Positions 31,499 to 40,368 are shown, counted from the stretch's first letter. The stretch is DNA of 64,000 nt from Streptomyces canus 299MFChir4.1 (GCF_000383615.1 NZ_KB911593.1:1-64000); one strand, 5' to 3'. A program made the numbers and translations. The notes: generated by a model not told the origin, from the sequence alone.

Positions 31499-32974
31499 TT
31501 ACTGGTCGGCCTTCCGGGCGCGTTCCGCGAGGCGGAGCATCCTGGTGCGGGCCGACTCCAGCTTGTCGGGGTCCTCGGCCGCCGGACCCTCTCCGGCGGC
31601 CAGGTCCGTCCACAGGGTGAGCAGCTCGCGCCCGAGAGCCAGGCCCCGCAGCGGATCCCGTACGGCCTTCCACGCGGTGGCCGCGCTCTGCACGTTGCCG
31701 TAGGCCGCCTCGGCGTCCCCGGCGCGGTGGTGGATGCCGGCCAGGTCGAGGGAGATCTCCGCGGCCTGGACCGGCTCGCCGCCCAAGTAGGCGATGTAGG
31801 CGGCGAGTTCACGCACCCGCAGCACGTCGGGATGCTCGGCGCCCAGGGTCTCGGAGGCCTCGCCGACCGCCTGCTCCGCCAACGCGGCGGCAGCGTCCGT
31901 CCGTCCCTCCCGCACGGCCTCGCTGATCCGCCCGACCGGCTCCGCGAGCACCGCGCCCTCGTCGATCACCAGCCCCTCTCCCAGAACGGCCTCGGCGACG
32001 GCGTCGAACCCCCGCACGGGCGTCGGCTTGGGGCCGGGGTCGTCCAGGAGGGGGACCGGGTCGATGAGGGGGGCGGCGGCCCGCGGGGCGGGCGCGGCCG
32101 ACGGAAGCGGCTGGGGCGCGACGGCGGCGAAACCGGCCGTCGGCAGGGGCAGGGGCTGCGGGTCGGGAACGGGGTCGGCGGTCGATCGTGGGGCCGGAGC
32201 CGGTACGGCGTCGGACGGCGGCGGGACAGGGCCGGTCTGTGGCAGGGGCCCGGGTGCGTAGGCGAGGTCGGTCGGGGACGGCGGGGACGGGGTGGCGGCC
32301 GGGCTCGCGTCCATCACGGGGGGCGGGCCGAACTCGCCCGTCGGGGGTACGACCGTCCCGGGGGCCTGCGCCGGAGCCGGGCCGGTGGAGCGGGTGTCCG
32401 GAAGCCGGCGCAGGACCTGGGTCGGGGACGGTTCGGCGTCCGTCGGGTGCGGCTCGGGCAGGTCGCTCGGCCGGAACGTGGGGGCCGGGTCCCGCGCGGG
32501 CTCGTCGAGTTGCCGCAGGAGCTGCGTGGGCCCCTCGTGCGGGGCGGAGGCCGCAGGCGGCCAGGACTGCTCCGCGGGCTGCTCCCCGGCGCCGGACGGC
32601 GACGGCCGGTCTCCCTGCTCGGGTGCCGGCCCCCCGAACGCTCCCCGCTCGGCGGCCCGGTTCCGGTCCGCCGCCTCCGGCGGAGTCATCCGTACCGGCT
32701 CCCCGATGAAGCGGCTGGCGCCGTCCGTCGCGACTTCCAGGGGGACCACGTAGCCGATGCGGGCGTCGTGGATCGTGGCGTGGACGGGGTGGCCGCCGGT
32801 GCGGGCGAGGTGCTGGAGGTGGGTCAGGACGGTCTGGTGGAGTTCCTCGCCGGGTGACGCGGTGACCGCTGTTCCGGCCACCGTCGCGGACTCACCCGTC
32901 AGGGGGACGCGGACGTCGATCGGGGTCGTCCCCCGCTGCTGGTCCCGCTTCTTGTCGCGGCTGAGTCGAGACAT
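31499..32974 (-). CDS. TPR-containing protein with long Pro-rich linker
   Basis: The product is 491 residues from ATG 32974 (AAGGA five bases ahead; GTG 32986 is an alternative). Residues about 15-95 form a globular domain: TPIDVRVPLTGESATVAGTAVTASPGEELHQTVLTHLQHLARTGGHPVHATIHDARIGYVVPLEV. A 200-residue Pro/Ala linker follows. The C-terminal 170 residues are helical repeats (AVREGRTDAAAALAEQAVGEASETLGAEHPDVLRVRELAAYIAYLGGEPVQAAEISLDLAGIHHRAGDAEAAYGNVQSAATAW) of tetratricopeptide type. Conserved in Streptomyces but of unknown function. Divergent from the DUF6668/amidase pair. Confidence 0.7.
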   Translation of the reverse strand: MSRLSRDKKRDQQRGTTPIDVRVPLTGESATVAGTAVTASPGEELHQTVLTHLQHLARTGGHPVHATIHDARIGYVVPLEVATDGASRFIGEPVRMTPPEAADRNRAAERGAFGGPAPEQGDRPSPSGAGEQPAEQSWPPAASAPHEGPTQLLRQLDEPARDPAPTFRPSDLPEPHPTDAEPSPTQVLRRLPDTRSTGPAPAQAPGTVVPPTGEFGPPPVMDASPAATPSPPSPTDLAYAPGPLPQTGPVPPPSDAVPAPAPRSTADPVPDPQPLPLPTAGFAAVAPQPLPSAAPAPRAAAPLIDPVPLLDDPGPKPTPVRGFDAVAEAVLGEGLVIDEGAVLAEPVGRISEAVREGRTDAAAALAEQAVGEASETLGAEHPDVLRVRELAAYIAYLGGEPVQAAEISLDLAGIHHRAGDAEAAYGNVQSAATAWKAVRDPLRGLALGRELLTLWTDLAAGEGPAAEDPDKLESARTRMLRLAERARKADQ

Positions 32975-33103
32975 CTCATCCTTCACGGTCGTGCACGTAC
33001 TGTCGAGTCTCTCCGCTCGCCCCCGGTTCTCACGTCACCGTGATGTCACAGGCCTGTTCCAGGAGGGGGAGGGCGGGTGGGATGACAGGGTCGGGGCGCG
33101 GGC

Positions 33104-33598
33104 ATGCGGACCGACGTGCGGCGAGAGGCGGAGAGCGTGCAGCAGGGGCCGGAGATCTGGATCCGCGGGCCGGTGGCCCCGACCGGGAGGCGGTTCGCGT
33201 GGGTCGGCACGCACGGCGGAGCCGGCGTCTCCACCCTGGCCGCCGTCTACGGCGGTCACGACAGTGGACGCGACTGGCCGGGGCCCGGTGCCCCCGCCTC
33301 CGTCCTGCTCGTCGCCCGTACGCATGCCGCCGGGCTGCTCGCCGCCCGCCGCACCCTGGAGCTCTTCCGGCGCGGGGAGCACCCGCCGGGGCTCGACCTC
33401 GACGCCGTGGTGCTCGTCGCGGACGCTCCCGGCCGGCTCCCGCGCCCGCTCGCCCGGCAGGTCAAGGAGATCGAGTCCACGGTCGACGTGTACCGGGTGC
33501 CCTGGGTCCCCGCGTGGCGCCTCGGCGATCCGGACGGGACGCCTCCACGCGGGACCGAGGCACTCGTCCGGCTCACCCGGGCCACCGCCGCTCCATGA
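33104..33598 (+). CDS. P-loop-like DUF6668-type protein
   Basis: The product is 164 residues. VGTHGGAGVSTLAAVYGG at about residues 34-51 is a deviant Walker A like that of MinD/ParA/type VII-associated ATPases (GxHGGAGxST), followed by VLLVARTHAAGLLAARRTLELF and LDAVVLVADAPGRLPRPLARQV, the next strand-helix units of a P-loop fold. The protein is much shorter than a full ParA (about 260), so it may be a partial or regulatory fold. I recall similar Streptomyces proteins as DUF6668, linked to conjugation-type gene sets, but am not certain of the name. Its stop overlaps the amidase start (ATGA). Confidence 0.6.
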   Translation: MRTDVRREAESVQQGPEIWIRGPVAPTGRRFAWVGTHGGAGVSTLAAVYGGHDSGRDWPGPGAPASVLLVARTHAAGLLAARRTLELFRRGEHPPGLDLDAVVLVADAPGRLPRPLARQVKEIESTVDVYRVPWVPAWRLGDPDGTPPRGTEALVRLTRATAAP

Positions 33599-34746
33599 CG
33601 GCGACCGCAGCCCTCTCCGCCGTGGACCTGGCGTCAGCGGTCCGTTCGCGCTCGCTGCGGGCCGTCGACGTCGTCGCCCGCGCCCTGGAGCGGATCCGGA
33701 GCGTGGATCCCGAACTGTGCGCCTTCGCCGAGGTGTGGGAGGAGGAGGGGCTGCGCCGGGCACGCGAGATCGATCTCCGCGTCGAGTCGGGTGAGCGGCC
33801 GCCGCTCGCCGGGGTGCCGATCGGGGTGAAGGGGCGTCACGGGCTGCGCGGTGCGGCGGCGCTCCTCGCGGCCGGGTGCGTACCCGTCGGCGCGACCTCC
33901 GTGCCCGGTCCCGGAACTCTCTGGCAGACCTGGGGGCTCGGCGCCCACGGCCGTACCGTCAACCCCTGGCGCGCCGACCGCACCCCGGGCGGGTCCTCGG
34001 CGGGCTCCGCGGCCGCGGTGGCCGCGGGACTCGTCCCGATGGCGACGGGGAGCGACGGGGCGGGGTCGGTACGGATCCCGGCGGCGTGGTGCGGCGTGAT
34101 CGGCCTCAAGACCACGAATCCCGGCCACGGCCGCACCGGTACCGGCCTCACCGCCCCCGGCATCCTCGTCCGCCACGCCTGTGACGCGGCCGCCTACTGG
34201 CACGCGGTCTCCGGTACCGAGCCGCCCCACGCCCCTGCCGTCCCTGTCCCCGTCCCCGTCCCCGTCCCCGTCCAGTGGTCCCCCGATCTCGGCTTCGCCG
34301 ACCCCGCCCCCGGGATCGTCCGGATCGCCCGCGCGGCGGTGGCGCGGCTGGCCGACGCCGGTGTCCTACGGCTCGTCCGGCCCCTCGCCCCGCCGCGCCT
34401 GCGCGACCCGGCCACCGCCTGGCTCGCGCTGCGCACCCCGGGGGCCGATCTGCGGGACGCCGAGCGGATCCGGGCCGCCAACGACCGTCTCCTCGACGAG
34501 ATCTTCGCCGACGCCGATCTGCTGCTGACGCCCACGACCCCCTGCCCGCCGCACGGTCACGAAGGCCCGGGTGAGCGCTACTCCACCGCTCTCACCTGGG
34601 CCTTCAACCTCAGCGGGCACCCGGCGCTCAGCCTCCCGGCGGGCCTTGGCCCCGACGGCTGCCCGGTCGGACTCCAGCTCGTGGCCCGGCACGGCGGCGA
34701 GGCGCTGCTGCTGGAGGTGGCACGGGCGGCACAGGCATCCGCCTGA
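33595..34746 (+). CDS. amidase-signature family protein
   Basis: The product is 383 residues from ATG 33595, overlapping the previous stop. LAGVPIGVKGRHGLRG supplies the catalytic Lys; TPGGSSAGSAAAVAAGLVPMATGSDGAGSVRIPAAWCGVIGLKTT carries the cis-Ser and nucleophile Ser of the Ser-Ser-Lys triad. Two deviations stand out: the region after the Lys is about 20-30 residues shorter than in typical amidases (RHGLRG replaces the longer loop with the usual VKD start), and DGAGS replaces DTGGS. There is also a PVPVPVPVPVPV run from a six-base (CCCGTC) microsatellite near 34245-34272. Substrate unknown; probably an active C-N hydrolase. Confidence 0.8.
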   Translation: MTATAALSAVDLASAVRSRSLRAVDVVARALERIRSVDPELCAFAEVWEEEGLRRAREIDLRVESGERPPLAGVPIGVKGRHGLRGAAALLAAGCVPVGATSVPGPGTLWQTWGLGAHGRTVNPWRADRTPGGSSAGSAAAVAAGLVPMATGSDGAGSVRIPAAWCGVIGLKTTNPGHGRTGTGLTAPGILVRHACDAAAYWHAVSGTEPPHAPAVPVPVPVPVPVQWSPDLGFADPAPGIVRIARAAVARLADAGVLRLVRPLAPPRLRDPATAWLALRTPGADLRDAERIRAANDRLLDEIFADADLLLTPTTPCPPHGHEGPGERYSTALTWAFNLSGHPALSLPAGLGPDGCPVGLQLVARHGGEALLLEVARAAQASA

Positions 34747-34783
34747 GACACCAAGCACCCAGGCACGGTACCCGGGCACCCCC

Positions 34784-34826
34784 TGGACAGTTACTTGCAC
34801 GCACATATAATGCATGTGCGAGTAAT
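34784..34826 (+). promoter_or_regulatory. near-consensus promoter within a palindrome, upstream of FMN reductase
   Basis: TGGACA (34784-34789), 16 bases, then TATAAT (34806-34811) is an unusually consensus-like sigma-70 promoter for this genome. The -10 lies in the centre of GCACAT-ATAATGC-ATGTGC (34801-34819), flanked by TTACT (34791) and AGTAA (34821), an imperfect dyad of about 35 bases. A repressor bound there would block RNA polymerase. The start codon is at 34857, so the leader is about 40 bases with GGAG at 34847. Confidence 0.75.
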
Positions 34827-34856
34827 TACCGTACGCCGATCAGCCTGGAGCTCTCC

Positions 34857-35447
34857 ATGACGCGACGTTTCCTGTTCGTGCTCGGCAGCAGCCGCAGCGA
34901 CGGCAACACCGAACTGCTGGCCCGCCGGGCCGCCGAACAACTGCCTCCGGACGTCGAGCAGCAGTGGATCGACCTCGCGGAGCATCCACTGCCCGACTTC
35001 GAAGATCTGCGGCACGACACGGACCACGTGCGTCCGACGATCGGTCAGACGGCGCTGCTCTTCGACGCGACGCTCGCGGCGACGGACATCGTGATCGCCT
35101 CCCCGCTGTACTGGTACTCGGTCTCCGCGCACGTCAAGCGCTACCTCGACTACTGGTCGGGCTGGCTGCGCACGCCGGGTGCCGAGTTCAAGGCGACCAT
35201 GGCGGGGCGCACGCTGTGGGGTGTCACCGCGCTGGCGCACGAGGAGTTCGAGGTCGCCGCCCCGCTGATCGGCACCCTGAACAACTCGGCCGCGTACATG
35301 GGGATGCGTTTCGGCGGGGTGCTCCTCGGCAACGGCAGCAAGCCCGGTGACGTGCTGCGGGACACCGACGCGCTCGCCCGGGCGAAGACCTTCTTCGACC
35401 AGGAGGCCCCACTCGCGCGGTTCCCCTACGAGCTGGTCACGTTGTGA
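34857..35447 (+). CDS. NAD(P)H-dependent FMN reductase (flavodoxin fold)
   Basis: The product is 196 residues. FLFVLGSSRSDGNTELLARRAAEQL is the flavodoxin-like phosphate-binding loop of FMN reductases (GSxRxxGNT), and ATDIVIASPLYWYSVSAHVKRYLDYWSGW is the family's second flavin loop (PxYWxxxSxxxKxxxDR). The rest follows an NADPH-dependent FMN reductase/NAD(P)H oxidoreductase of usual size. Probably reduces flavin, quinone or azo compounds; which is not readable. The strong promoter under an operator-like palindrome suggests tight inducible control. Its last 11 bases overlap the convergent ABC permease gene. Confidence 0.88.
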   Translation: MTRRFLFVLGSSRSDGNTELLARRAAEQLPPDVEQQWIDLAEHPLPDFEDLRHDTDHVRPTIGQTALLFDATLAATDIVIASPLYWYSVSAHVKRYLDYWSGWLRTPGAEFKATMAGRTLWGVTALAHEEFEVAAPLIGTLNNSAAYMGMRFGGVLLGNGSKPGDVLRDTDALARAKTFFDQEAPLARFPYELVTL

Positions 35448-36366
35448 TGTCCTTCGCCAGGAACCTCGCCCACGCCGCCGAGCCGAACACCGCCGCGTAC
35501 AGCGCCTGGAGGCCGAGGTTCTTCACCAGGTCGTCCCAGTAGACCGGCTCCCGCATGAGGTCGGCGAAGGACAGCCAGTAGTGGGAGAAGAAGTACGGCT
35601 GGAGCGCGTGCAGTTGGGGAATCTGGTCGAGGATCTGGACCGTGATCAGCAGGCCCACCGTCGTCGCCATCGCCGCGATGCCGCTGTTCGTGAGCGTCGA
35701 GACGAACAGGCCCAGGGCCGCCACGCCGGTCAGTGACGCGGCCACCACCAGGGCGATCAGCAGGGCTCTGCCCAGTCCCTCCGCGAAGGTGATCTGAGTG
35801 CCGGAGATCGTCGTCAGGTCGCCGAGCGGGAACAGGACGGCCCCCACCGTCAGCGCCGAGACGGCGACCACGAGGGTGGCGACCAGGCAGAACGTCATCA
35901 CCGTCGCGTACTTGGTCAGGAGCAGCCGAGTGCGGCCCGCGGGGGCGACCAGGAGGTAGCGGAGGGTGCCGGCGTTGGCCTCCCCCGCGATCGCGTCGCC
36001 CGCGATGACGCCGATGGACATCGGAAGGAAGAAGGGGAGGGTCGCGGCGAGGGCGGTGAAGACCAGGAAGAGGCCGTTGTTGGTGATCTGGGAGATGAAG
36101 GCGGGGCCGCCACCGCCGCCGGTGGTCGAGGAGCCGTCACCGGTTTCGATCTTCACCGCGATGCCCACGAGGATCGGGACCGCCGCGAGGACGGCGAGCA
36201 GGGCCAGGGTGCGCCAGCGGCGGAACGTGGTGTGGAGTTCGTTGCGGAAGAGGGTGCCGTAGAAGGTCGTACGGCGGCTCGCGGGTTGTGGGGGCTGGTC
36301 GCGCCCGCGCGGCGGTAGCCGCACATCCGAAACAGCCCCGCGCCCCTTCACGTCAGCCTGCGACAT
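35437..36366 (-). CDS. ABC-2 type transporter permease
   Basis: The product is a 309-residue membrane protein. After a basic N-terminus, FYGTLFRNELHTTFRRWRTLALLAVLAAVPILVG opens the first helix; GVIAGDAIAGEANAGTLRYLLVAPAGRTRLLLTKYATVMTFCLVATLVVAVSALTVG is the ABC-2 box (AGExxxGTLxxLLxxPxxRxxLxxxK). About six helices and a long extracytoplasmic loop rich in Gly (TGDGSSTTGGGGGPAFIS) near residue 80 are seen. Forms an exporter with the ATPase, whose stop overlaps its start by 14 bases. Substrate unknown. Confidence 0.9.
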   Translation of the reverse strand: MSQADVKGRGAVSDVRLPPRGRDQPPQPASRRTTFYGTLFRNELHTTFRRWRTLALLAVLAAVPILVGIAVKIETGDGSSTTGGGGGPAFISQITNNGLFLVFTALAATLPFFLPMSIGVIAGDAIAGEANAGTLRYLLVAPAGRTRLLLTKYATVMTFCLVATLVVAVSALTVGAVLFPLGDLTTISGTQITFAEGLGRALLIALVVAASLTGVAALGLFVSTLTNSGIAAMATTVGLLITVQILDQIPQLHALQPYFFSHYWLSFADLMREPVYWDDLVKNLGLQALYAAVFGSAAWARFLAKDITT

Positions 36367-37369
36367 CGAAGCCCTCCCCTGTCAGGGCCACGAAAGCGTC
36401 CTCCAGAGAGGCCCTCTCCACTCCGAAGCCGCGCACCCTCACCCCCGCCGTCACCAACGCCATGGTGATGTCCGCCAGTTCCCCGTCGGGTGGGTCGGCG
36501 GTGACCCGGTCCTCGGCCACGACCACATCGCCGGCCCCTTGCTCCTTCAGCACCCTCGCCGCATCCGCCGGGTCCGGAGTCGTCACCACCAACCTGCCCC
36601 TCGTCCCAGCCGCCAGGTCCGCCACCAACCCCTGGGTGATCAGGCGGCCCTGGGCCATCACCGCCGCGTGGGTGCAGACCTGTTCGATCTCGTCGAGGAG
36701 GTGGGAGGAGAGGAAGACGGTCGTGCCGTCGGAGGCCAGCTCCCTCACCAGGGAGCGGATCTCGCGCATGCCCTGCGGGTCCAGGCCGTTGGTCGGTTCG
36801 TCCAGGACCAGGAGTCTGCGGGGCTGGAGGAGGGCCGCGGCCAGGCCGAGGCGCTGTTTCATGCCCAGCGAGTACGCCTTCGCCTTCTTGCCGGCGGCGG
36901 CCGCCAGGCCCACCCGGTCCAGGGCGGCCGCCACGCGCGTGTTCCGGGTGCGGGGGTCGGCGGTCGGGTCCGCGGCGTCGTAGCGGACGAGGTTGTCGCG
37001 GCCGGAGAGGAAGCCGTACAGGGCCGGGCCCTCGATGAGCGCGCCGACGTGCGGGAGTACGGTCCGGGCGGCGCGCGGCATGGGGCGGCCCAGGACGCGC
37101 GCGGTGCCGGAGGTCGGTTCGATGAGGCCCATCAGCATGCGGATGGTGGTGGTCTTGCCGGAGCCGTTCGGGCCGAGGAAGCCGAAGACGCTGCCCGCCG
37201 GGACGGTCAGGTCGAGACCGTCCACGGCGAGCTGTCCGCCGCGGTAGCGCTTGGTGAGGGCACGGGTGCGGATGACGCTCTCATCCCCGCTCTCGTCCCC
37301 GCCCGCGTCACCACCTGCGCCGTCGCCCGACCCCTCCGGGTCCGGGTCCGTGGCGGACGGCTGGTCCAT
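36353..37369 (-). CDS. ABC transporter ATP-binding protein
   Basis: The product is 338 residues with an acidic Gly/Asp-rich N-terminal 35. The ATPase domain has Walker A FLGPNGSGKTTTIRMLMG, Q-loop MPRAARTVLPHVGALIEGPALYGFLSGRDNLV (DrrA/CcmA-like), signature YSLGMKQRLGLAAALL, Walker B RLLVLDEPTNGLDP, and the H-loop TTVFLSSHLLDEIEQVC. The C-terminal 90 residues (VVTTPDPADAARVLKEQGAGDVVVAEDRVT) resemble the DUF4162/antibiotic-resistance extension. It works with the overlapping ABC-2 permease. The LolA-like gene just upstream on the same strand, 32 bases away, may belong to the unit. Confidence 0.92.
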   Translation of the reverse strand: MDQPSATDPDPEGSGDGAGGDAGGDESGDESVIRTRALTKRYRGGQLAVDGLDLTVPAGSVFGFLGPNGSGKTTTIRMLMGLIEPTSGTARVLGRPMPRAARTVLPHVGALIEGPALYGFLSGRDNLVRYDAADPTADPRTRNTRVAAALDRVGLAAAAGKKAKAYSLGMKQRLGLAAALLQPRRLLVLDEPTNGLDPQGMREIRSLVRELASDGTTVFLSSHLLDEIEQVCTHAAVMAQGRLITQGLVADLAAGTRGRLVVTTPDPADAARVLKEQGAGDVVVAEDRVTADPPDGELADITMALVTAGVRVRGFGVERASLEDAFVALTGEGFDVAG

Positions 37370-37401
37370 CGGCTCCCTCGATTCGTCGTGCCCGCTCGGG
37401 A

Positions 37402-38640
37402 CTACTTCGCCGCGTCGGCCGCCTTCACCAGCGCGTCCTTGGTGACCGCGCCGACGTACACCTTGCCGTCGTCGGTGATCAGGGCGTTGATCAGGCGGGT
37501 CTTGAAGACGGTGCCCTTCCCGAAGCCGCCGGAGACCTTGTCGCCGAGCGAGTCCAGGAAGCCGCCCATGTCACCGCCGACCTCGGAGCCGGACGGGACG
37601 CCCTGGCCGCCGGTGTCGAAGGTGGCGATGGAGTCCCAGCCGTCCCCGATGACGTTCAGGCCCTCGGGGCCGTTCTTGCCGAACTCGTCGGCGGCGCCCT
37701 TGCCGAGGTCCTTGGAGGGACCCTTGCCGGGGTGCTCCGCGTGCCCGGATGCCTTGGGCGCGTCCCCCTCCTCGACCTTCGCGCCCTTCGGCGGGGTGAA
37801 GTCGAAGGTGGCGGCGGCCGGCTTGGCGAAGCTGACCTGGGTGAAGCCCGCGTCCACGACGGCGGAACCGCCGCTGGCCGGTGTCAGCGTGAACTTCAGC
37901 GGCAGACCGGTCTTCGAGTCCACGGCCACGGTGATCTGACCGACCGTGGAGCCTTCGTCCTTGGGCTTGATGACCAGGCGGTAGGCGTCCCGGCCCGCGA
38001 CCTGCGCGGTGCCCTCCACCGTCACCGACGTGGTCTTGTCGGCGGCCTTGAGGGCGTCCTGGGCGAGGTCCTTGGGCGTGGCCGGGAGCTCTTCCTTCTG
38101 CTTCCCCTCGCTCCCGGAGGCCGTGGTGTGGAAGACGGAGTTGGACTTGCTGTCGTACCCCCAGACGTCCTTGCCGTTGTGGATGAGGCTGTACTCGGCC
38201 GCGTTCTCCAGCAGCGAGACCTTCTGCCTGTCCTCGCCGTCCGCCGCGACGCGCAGCGTGTGCGTGCCGGAGGCGAGTTCGGTGAGCTTGGTGGTGGGGT
38301 CGGCGGACGAGTCGCCCGATCCGGAGGGTCCGGCGGCGGAGCCGAGCGAGCTCTCCAGGCCGCCGAGGTCCGGCAGACCGAGATCCGTGGTGATCTTCAC
38401 GGTGCCGGAGAGCTGCTGCACGTCCGACGCGGCGATCTTCTCGATGAGTTCCTGTGCGCTGATCTTCGGCAGGTCGGGGTCGCCGGAGTCGGCGAGCGCC
38501 GGGACGAGCCCGATGGTCGCCGCCGCGATCCCCACCACCGTGGCCGGCACGACGTACCGCGCGGCCTTGCGCCGACGCGCGGAACGCAGCTCTTCGGCGT
38601 CCGCGGCGGTCACGCTGTCGTCGGATTCGTACGGTGCCAT
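37402..38640 (-). CDS. LolA-fold (DUF2092-type) membrane-anchored protein
   Basis: The product is 412 residues from ATG 38640 (GGAGG upstream). An N-terminal cytoplasmic stretch with RSARRRKAARY leads into one membrane helix VVPATVVGIAAATIGLVPALA. The extracytoplasmic domain starts KISAQELIEKIAASDVQQLSGTVKITTDLGLPDL and contains VAADGEDRQKVSLLENAAEYSLIHNGKDVWGYDSKSNSVFH and VAGRDAYRLVIKPKDEG…VAVDSKTGLPLKF, the LolA/LppX half-barrel pattern also annotated as outer-membrane-lipoprotein-sorting or sigma-factor regulatory protein. It likely binds a hydrophobic ligand or lipoprotein, perhaps handed over from the ABC-2 exporter encoded next. Confidence 0.85.
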   Translation of the reverse strand: MAPYESDDSVTAADAEELRSARRRKAARYVVPATVVGIAAATIGLVPALADSGDPDLPKISAQELIEKIAASDVQQLSGTVKITTDLGLPDLGGLESSLGSAAGPSGSGDSSADPTTKLTELASGTHTLRVAADGEDRQKVSLLENAAEYSLIHNGKDVWGYDSKSNSVFHTTASGSEGKQKEELPATPKDLAQDALKAADKTTSVTVEGTAQVAGRDAYRLVIKPKDEGSTVGQITVAVDSKTGLPLKFTLTPASGGSAVVDAGFTQVSFAKPAAATFDFTPPKGAKVEEGDAPKASGHAEHPGKGPSKDLGKGAADEFGKNGPEGLNVIGDGWDSIATFDTGGQGVPSGSEVGGDMGGFLDSLGDKVSGGFGKGTVFKTRLINALITDDGKVYVGAVTKDALVKAADAAK

Positions 38641-38825
38641 GTGTGCCTTACCTCCGTCGTCGGCGGCGGCTGTCAACTCCCGTGCGTCCACCTGTAGCCG
38701 CCATTCTCACCCGAATCGGTGAGGAGTGGTGTTTTCCGTGATGTCCATCTGACCAAATCGGCCATGAGCATGCGTCAGCCCTCGGGGCCAACTCCACGTA
38801 CACCTGGGGTATGACACGACATGCC

Positions 38826-38854
38826 GACGCCCCCTACAACCCGTAGGGGGCGTC
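38826..38854. terminator. perfect 12-bp hairpin GACGCCCCCTAC/GTAGGGGGCGTC
   Basis: The arms 38826-38837 and 38843-38854 are exactly complementary with the 5-base loop AACCC. The hairpin lies between the LolA-like gene promoter and the end of the polyprenyl synthase gene, so on the minus strand it can end the latter's transcript. No U run follows. Confidence 0.6.
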
Positions 38855-39106
38855 ACTGCTCGGGACCGGCCGGACCTGCCCGACCGGACCTGGGGCTGTC
38901 ACGAAGGTGGCCTCTGCCGCGCGACGCCCGGCGCGCTCCCCCAGAGGGGGCACCCCCACTCGCCGCACCGCCCGAAAGCCCGACTGCGCCCAGTACGAGG
39001 GCTTCGGGGCGGCACTCCCCCAGCCTCCGGCCGGCGACCCCCAGAGCACGCACCGAACGCCGCGCGGCCGCCCTCCGGGCGACGAGGCCACTTTCGCCAA
39101 CGGGCT
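38855..39106. other. gene-free stretch before the polyprenyl synthase stop
   Basis: About 250 bases of very GC-rich sequence with short complementary runs such as CCCCCAGAGGGGG (38938-38950). Small frames here are Arg/Pro-rich without motifs. I see no gene. It is part of a 466-base interval that starts at 38641. Confidence 0.5.
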
Positions 39107-40117
39107 CTAGCCCGCCCGGTGGACCACCGCGTCGCACAGCTCCATCAGCGCCGCCCGCGCGCCGCACTCCCGCAGCGGGGCCAGGGCCGCGCGCGCGTCC
39201 TCCGCGTAGCGCACGGTGTCCCGGCGGGCCTGCTCCAGCGCGGGATGGGTGCGCAGGGCGGCCAGTGCCTCCGCGTGCCGGTCGTCGTCCGTGAGGTCGG
39301 AGTCGAGGAGCTCGCACAGGGCGATGTCCTCGGCCAGGCCGAGCCGGGCGGCGCGCTCCCGCAGCCGCAGGACCGGCATCGTGGGGATGCCCTCGCGCAG
39401 GTCCGTGCCCGGCGTCTTGCCGGACTCGTGGGAGTCGGAGGCGATGTCCAGGACGTCGTCGGCGAGCTGGAAGGCGACGCCGAGGCGCTCGCCGTACTGG
39501 GTCAGGACGTCCACGACCCTCTCGTCGGCACCGGACATCATCGCCCCGAAGCGGCACGAGACCGCGACCAGCGAGCCCGTCTTGCCGCCGAGCACGTCGA
39601 GGTAGTGCTCGACCGGGTCGCGGCCGTCCTGCGGGCCGGCCGTCTCCAGGATCTGGCCGGTGACCAGGCGCTCGAACGCCTCGGACTGCACCCGGACCGC
39701 CTCGGGCCCGAGGTCGGCCAGGATGTGCGAGGCCCGGGCGAACAGGAAGTCACCGGTCAGCACGGCCACCGAATTGCCCCAGCGGGTGTTGGCGCTGTCG
39801 ACGCCCCGCCGGACCTCGGCCTCGTCCATGACGTCGTCGTGGTACAGCGTCGCGAGGTGGGTCAGCTCCACCACCACGGCCGACGGCACCACGCCCGGCG
39901 CATAGGGGTCGCCGAACTGGGCGGCGAGCATCACCAGCAACGGCCGGAAGCGCTTTCCACCCGCCCGCACCAGATGCTGGGCGGCCTCCGTGATGAAGGG
40001 GACCTCGCTCTTGGTGGCCTCGAGCAGTCCCTCCTCGACAGCCGTCATTCCGGCCTGGACATCGGCTTCCAGAGCCTGGTCCCGCACGCTCAGCCCGAAC
40101 GGCCCGACGACGGTCAC
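39107..40117 (-). CDS. all-trans polyprenyl diphosphate synthase (menaquinone side chain)
   Basis: The product is a 336-residue trans-prenyltransferase that chains isopentenyl diphosphate units. GGKRFRPLLVMLAAQFG is the substrate-binding Lys/Arg region, LTHLATLYHDDVMDEAEVRRG contains the first Asp-rich motif DDVMD, and FQLADDVLDIASDSHESGKTPGTDLREGIPTMPVL the second (DDVLD) plus the C-terminal GTDLREGKxTLP box. Small residues four to five positions before the first motif (the LATLY stretch) fit a long-chain (C40-C50) synthase such as that for menaquinone. A location near complex I and kor genes fits a respiratory role. ATG 40117. Confidence 0.92.
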   Translation of the reverse strand: MTVVGPFGLSVRDQALEADVQAGMTAVEEGLLEATKSEVPFITEAAQHLVRAGGKRFRPLLVMLAAQFGDPYAPGVVPSAVVVELTHLATLYHDDVMDEAEVRRGVDSANTRWGNSVAVLTGDFLFARASHILADLGPEAVRVQSEAFERLVTGQILETAGPQDGRDPVEHYLDVLGGKTGSLVAVSCRFGAMMSGADERVVDVLTQYGERLGVAFQLADDVLDIASDSHESGKTPGTDLREGIPTMPVLRLRERAARLGLAEDIALCELLDSDLTDDDRHAEALAALRTHPALEQARRDTVRYAEDARAALAPLRECGARAALMELCDAVVHRAG

Positions 40118-40368
40118 GAGGGGTCTCCTGTCTGCTGGTGTCTACTGGCGGTTACGCGGAATGTCGATAGGTCGCTGCCATCACTCAAGTCAGCGTATCC
40201 GGTCACCTTTGGATCACCGATAGCGCCCGCCCCGTCCATGCCAGGCGGTATCGGATCACGACCGGTATGTTTTTGATCACCTGAAAAGAATGGATATCAA
40301 TCGATTTGTAGGGAAGTAGTCGCCCTCGTCGTGACACCCGGCGCACTGAGACCGACGGGACCCCACCG

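Noticed and set aside
37402..38691. Longer N-terminus for the LolA-like protein (start at 38691)
   Set aside because: ATG 38640 has GGAGG at the right distance; the extra 17 residues have no ribosome site and precede a normal N-terminus.
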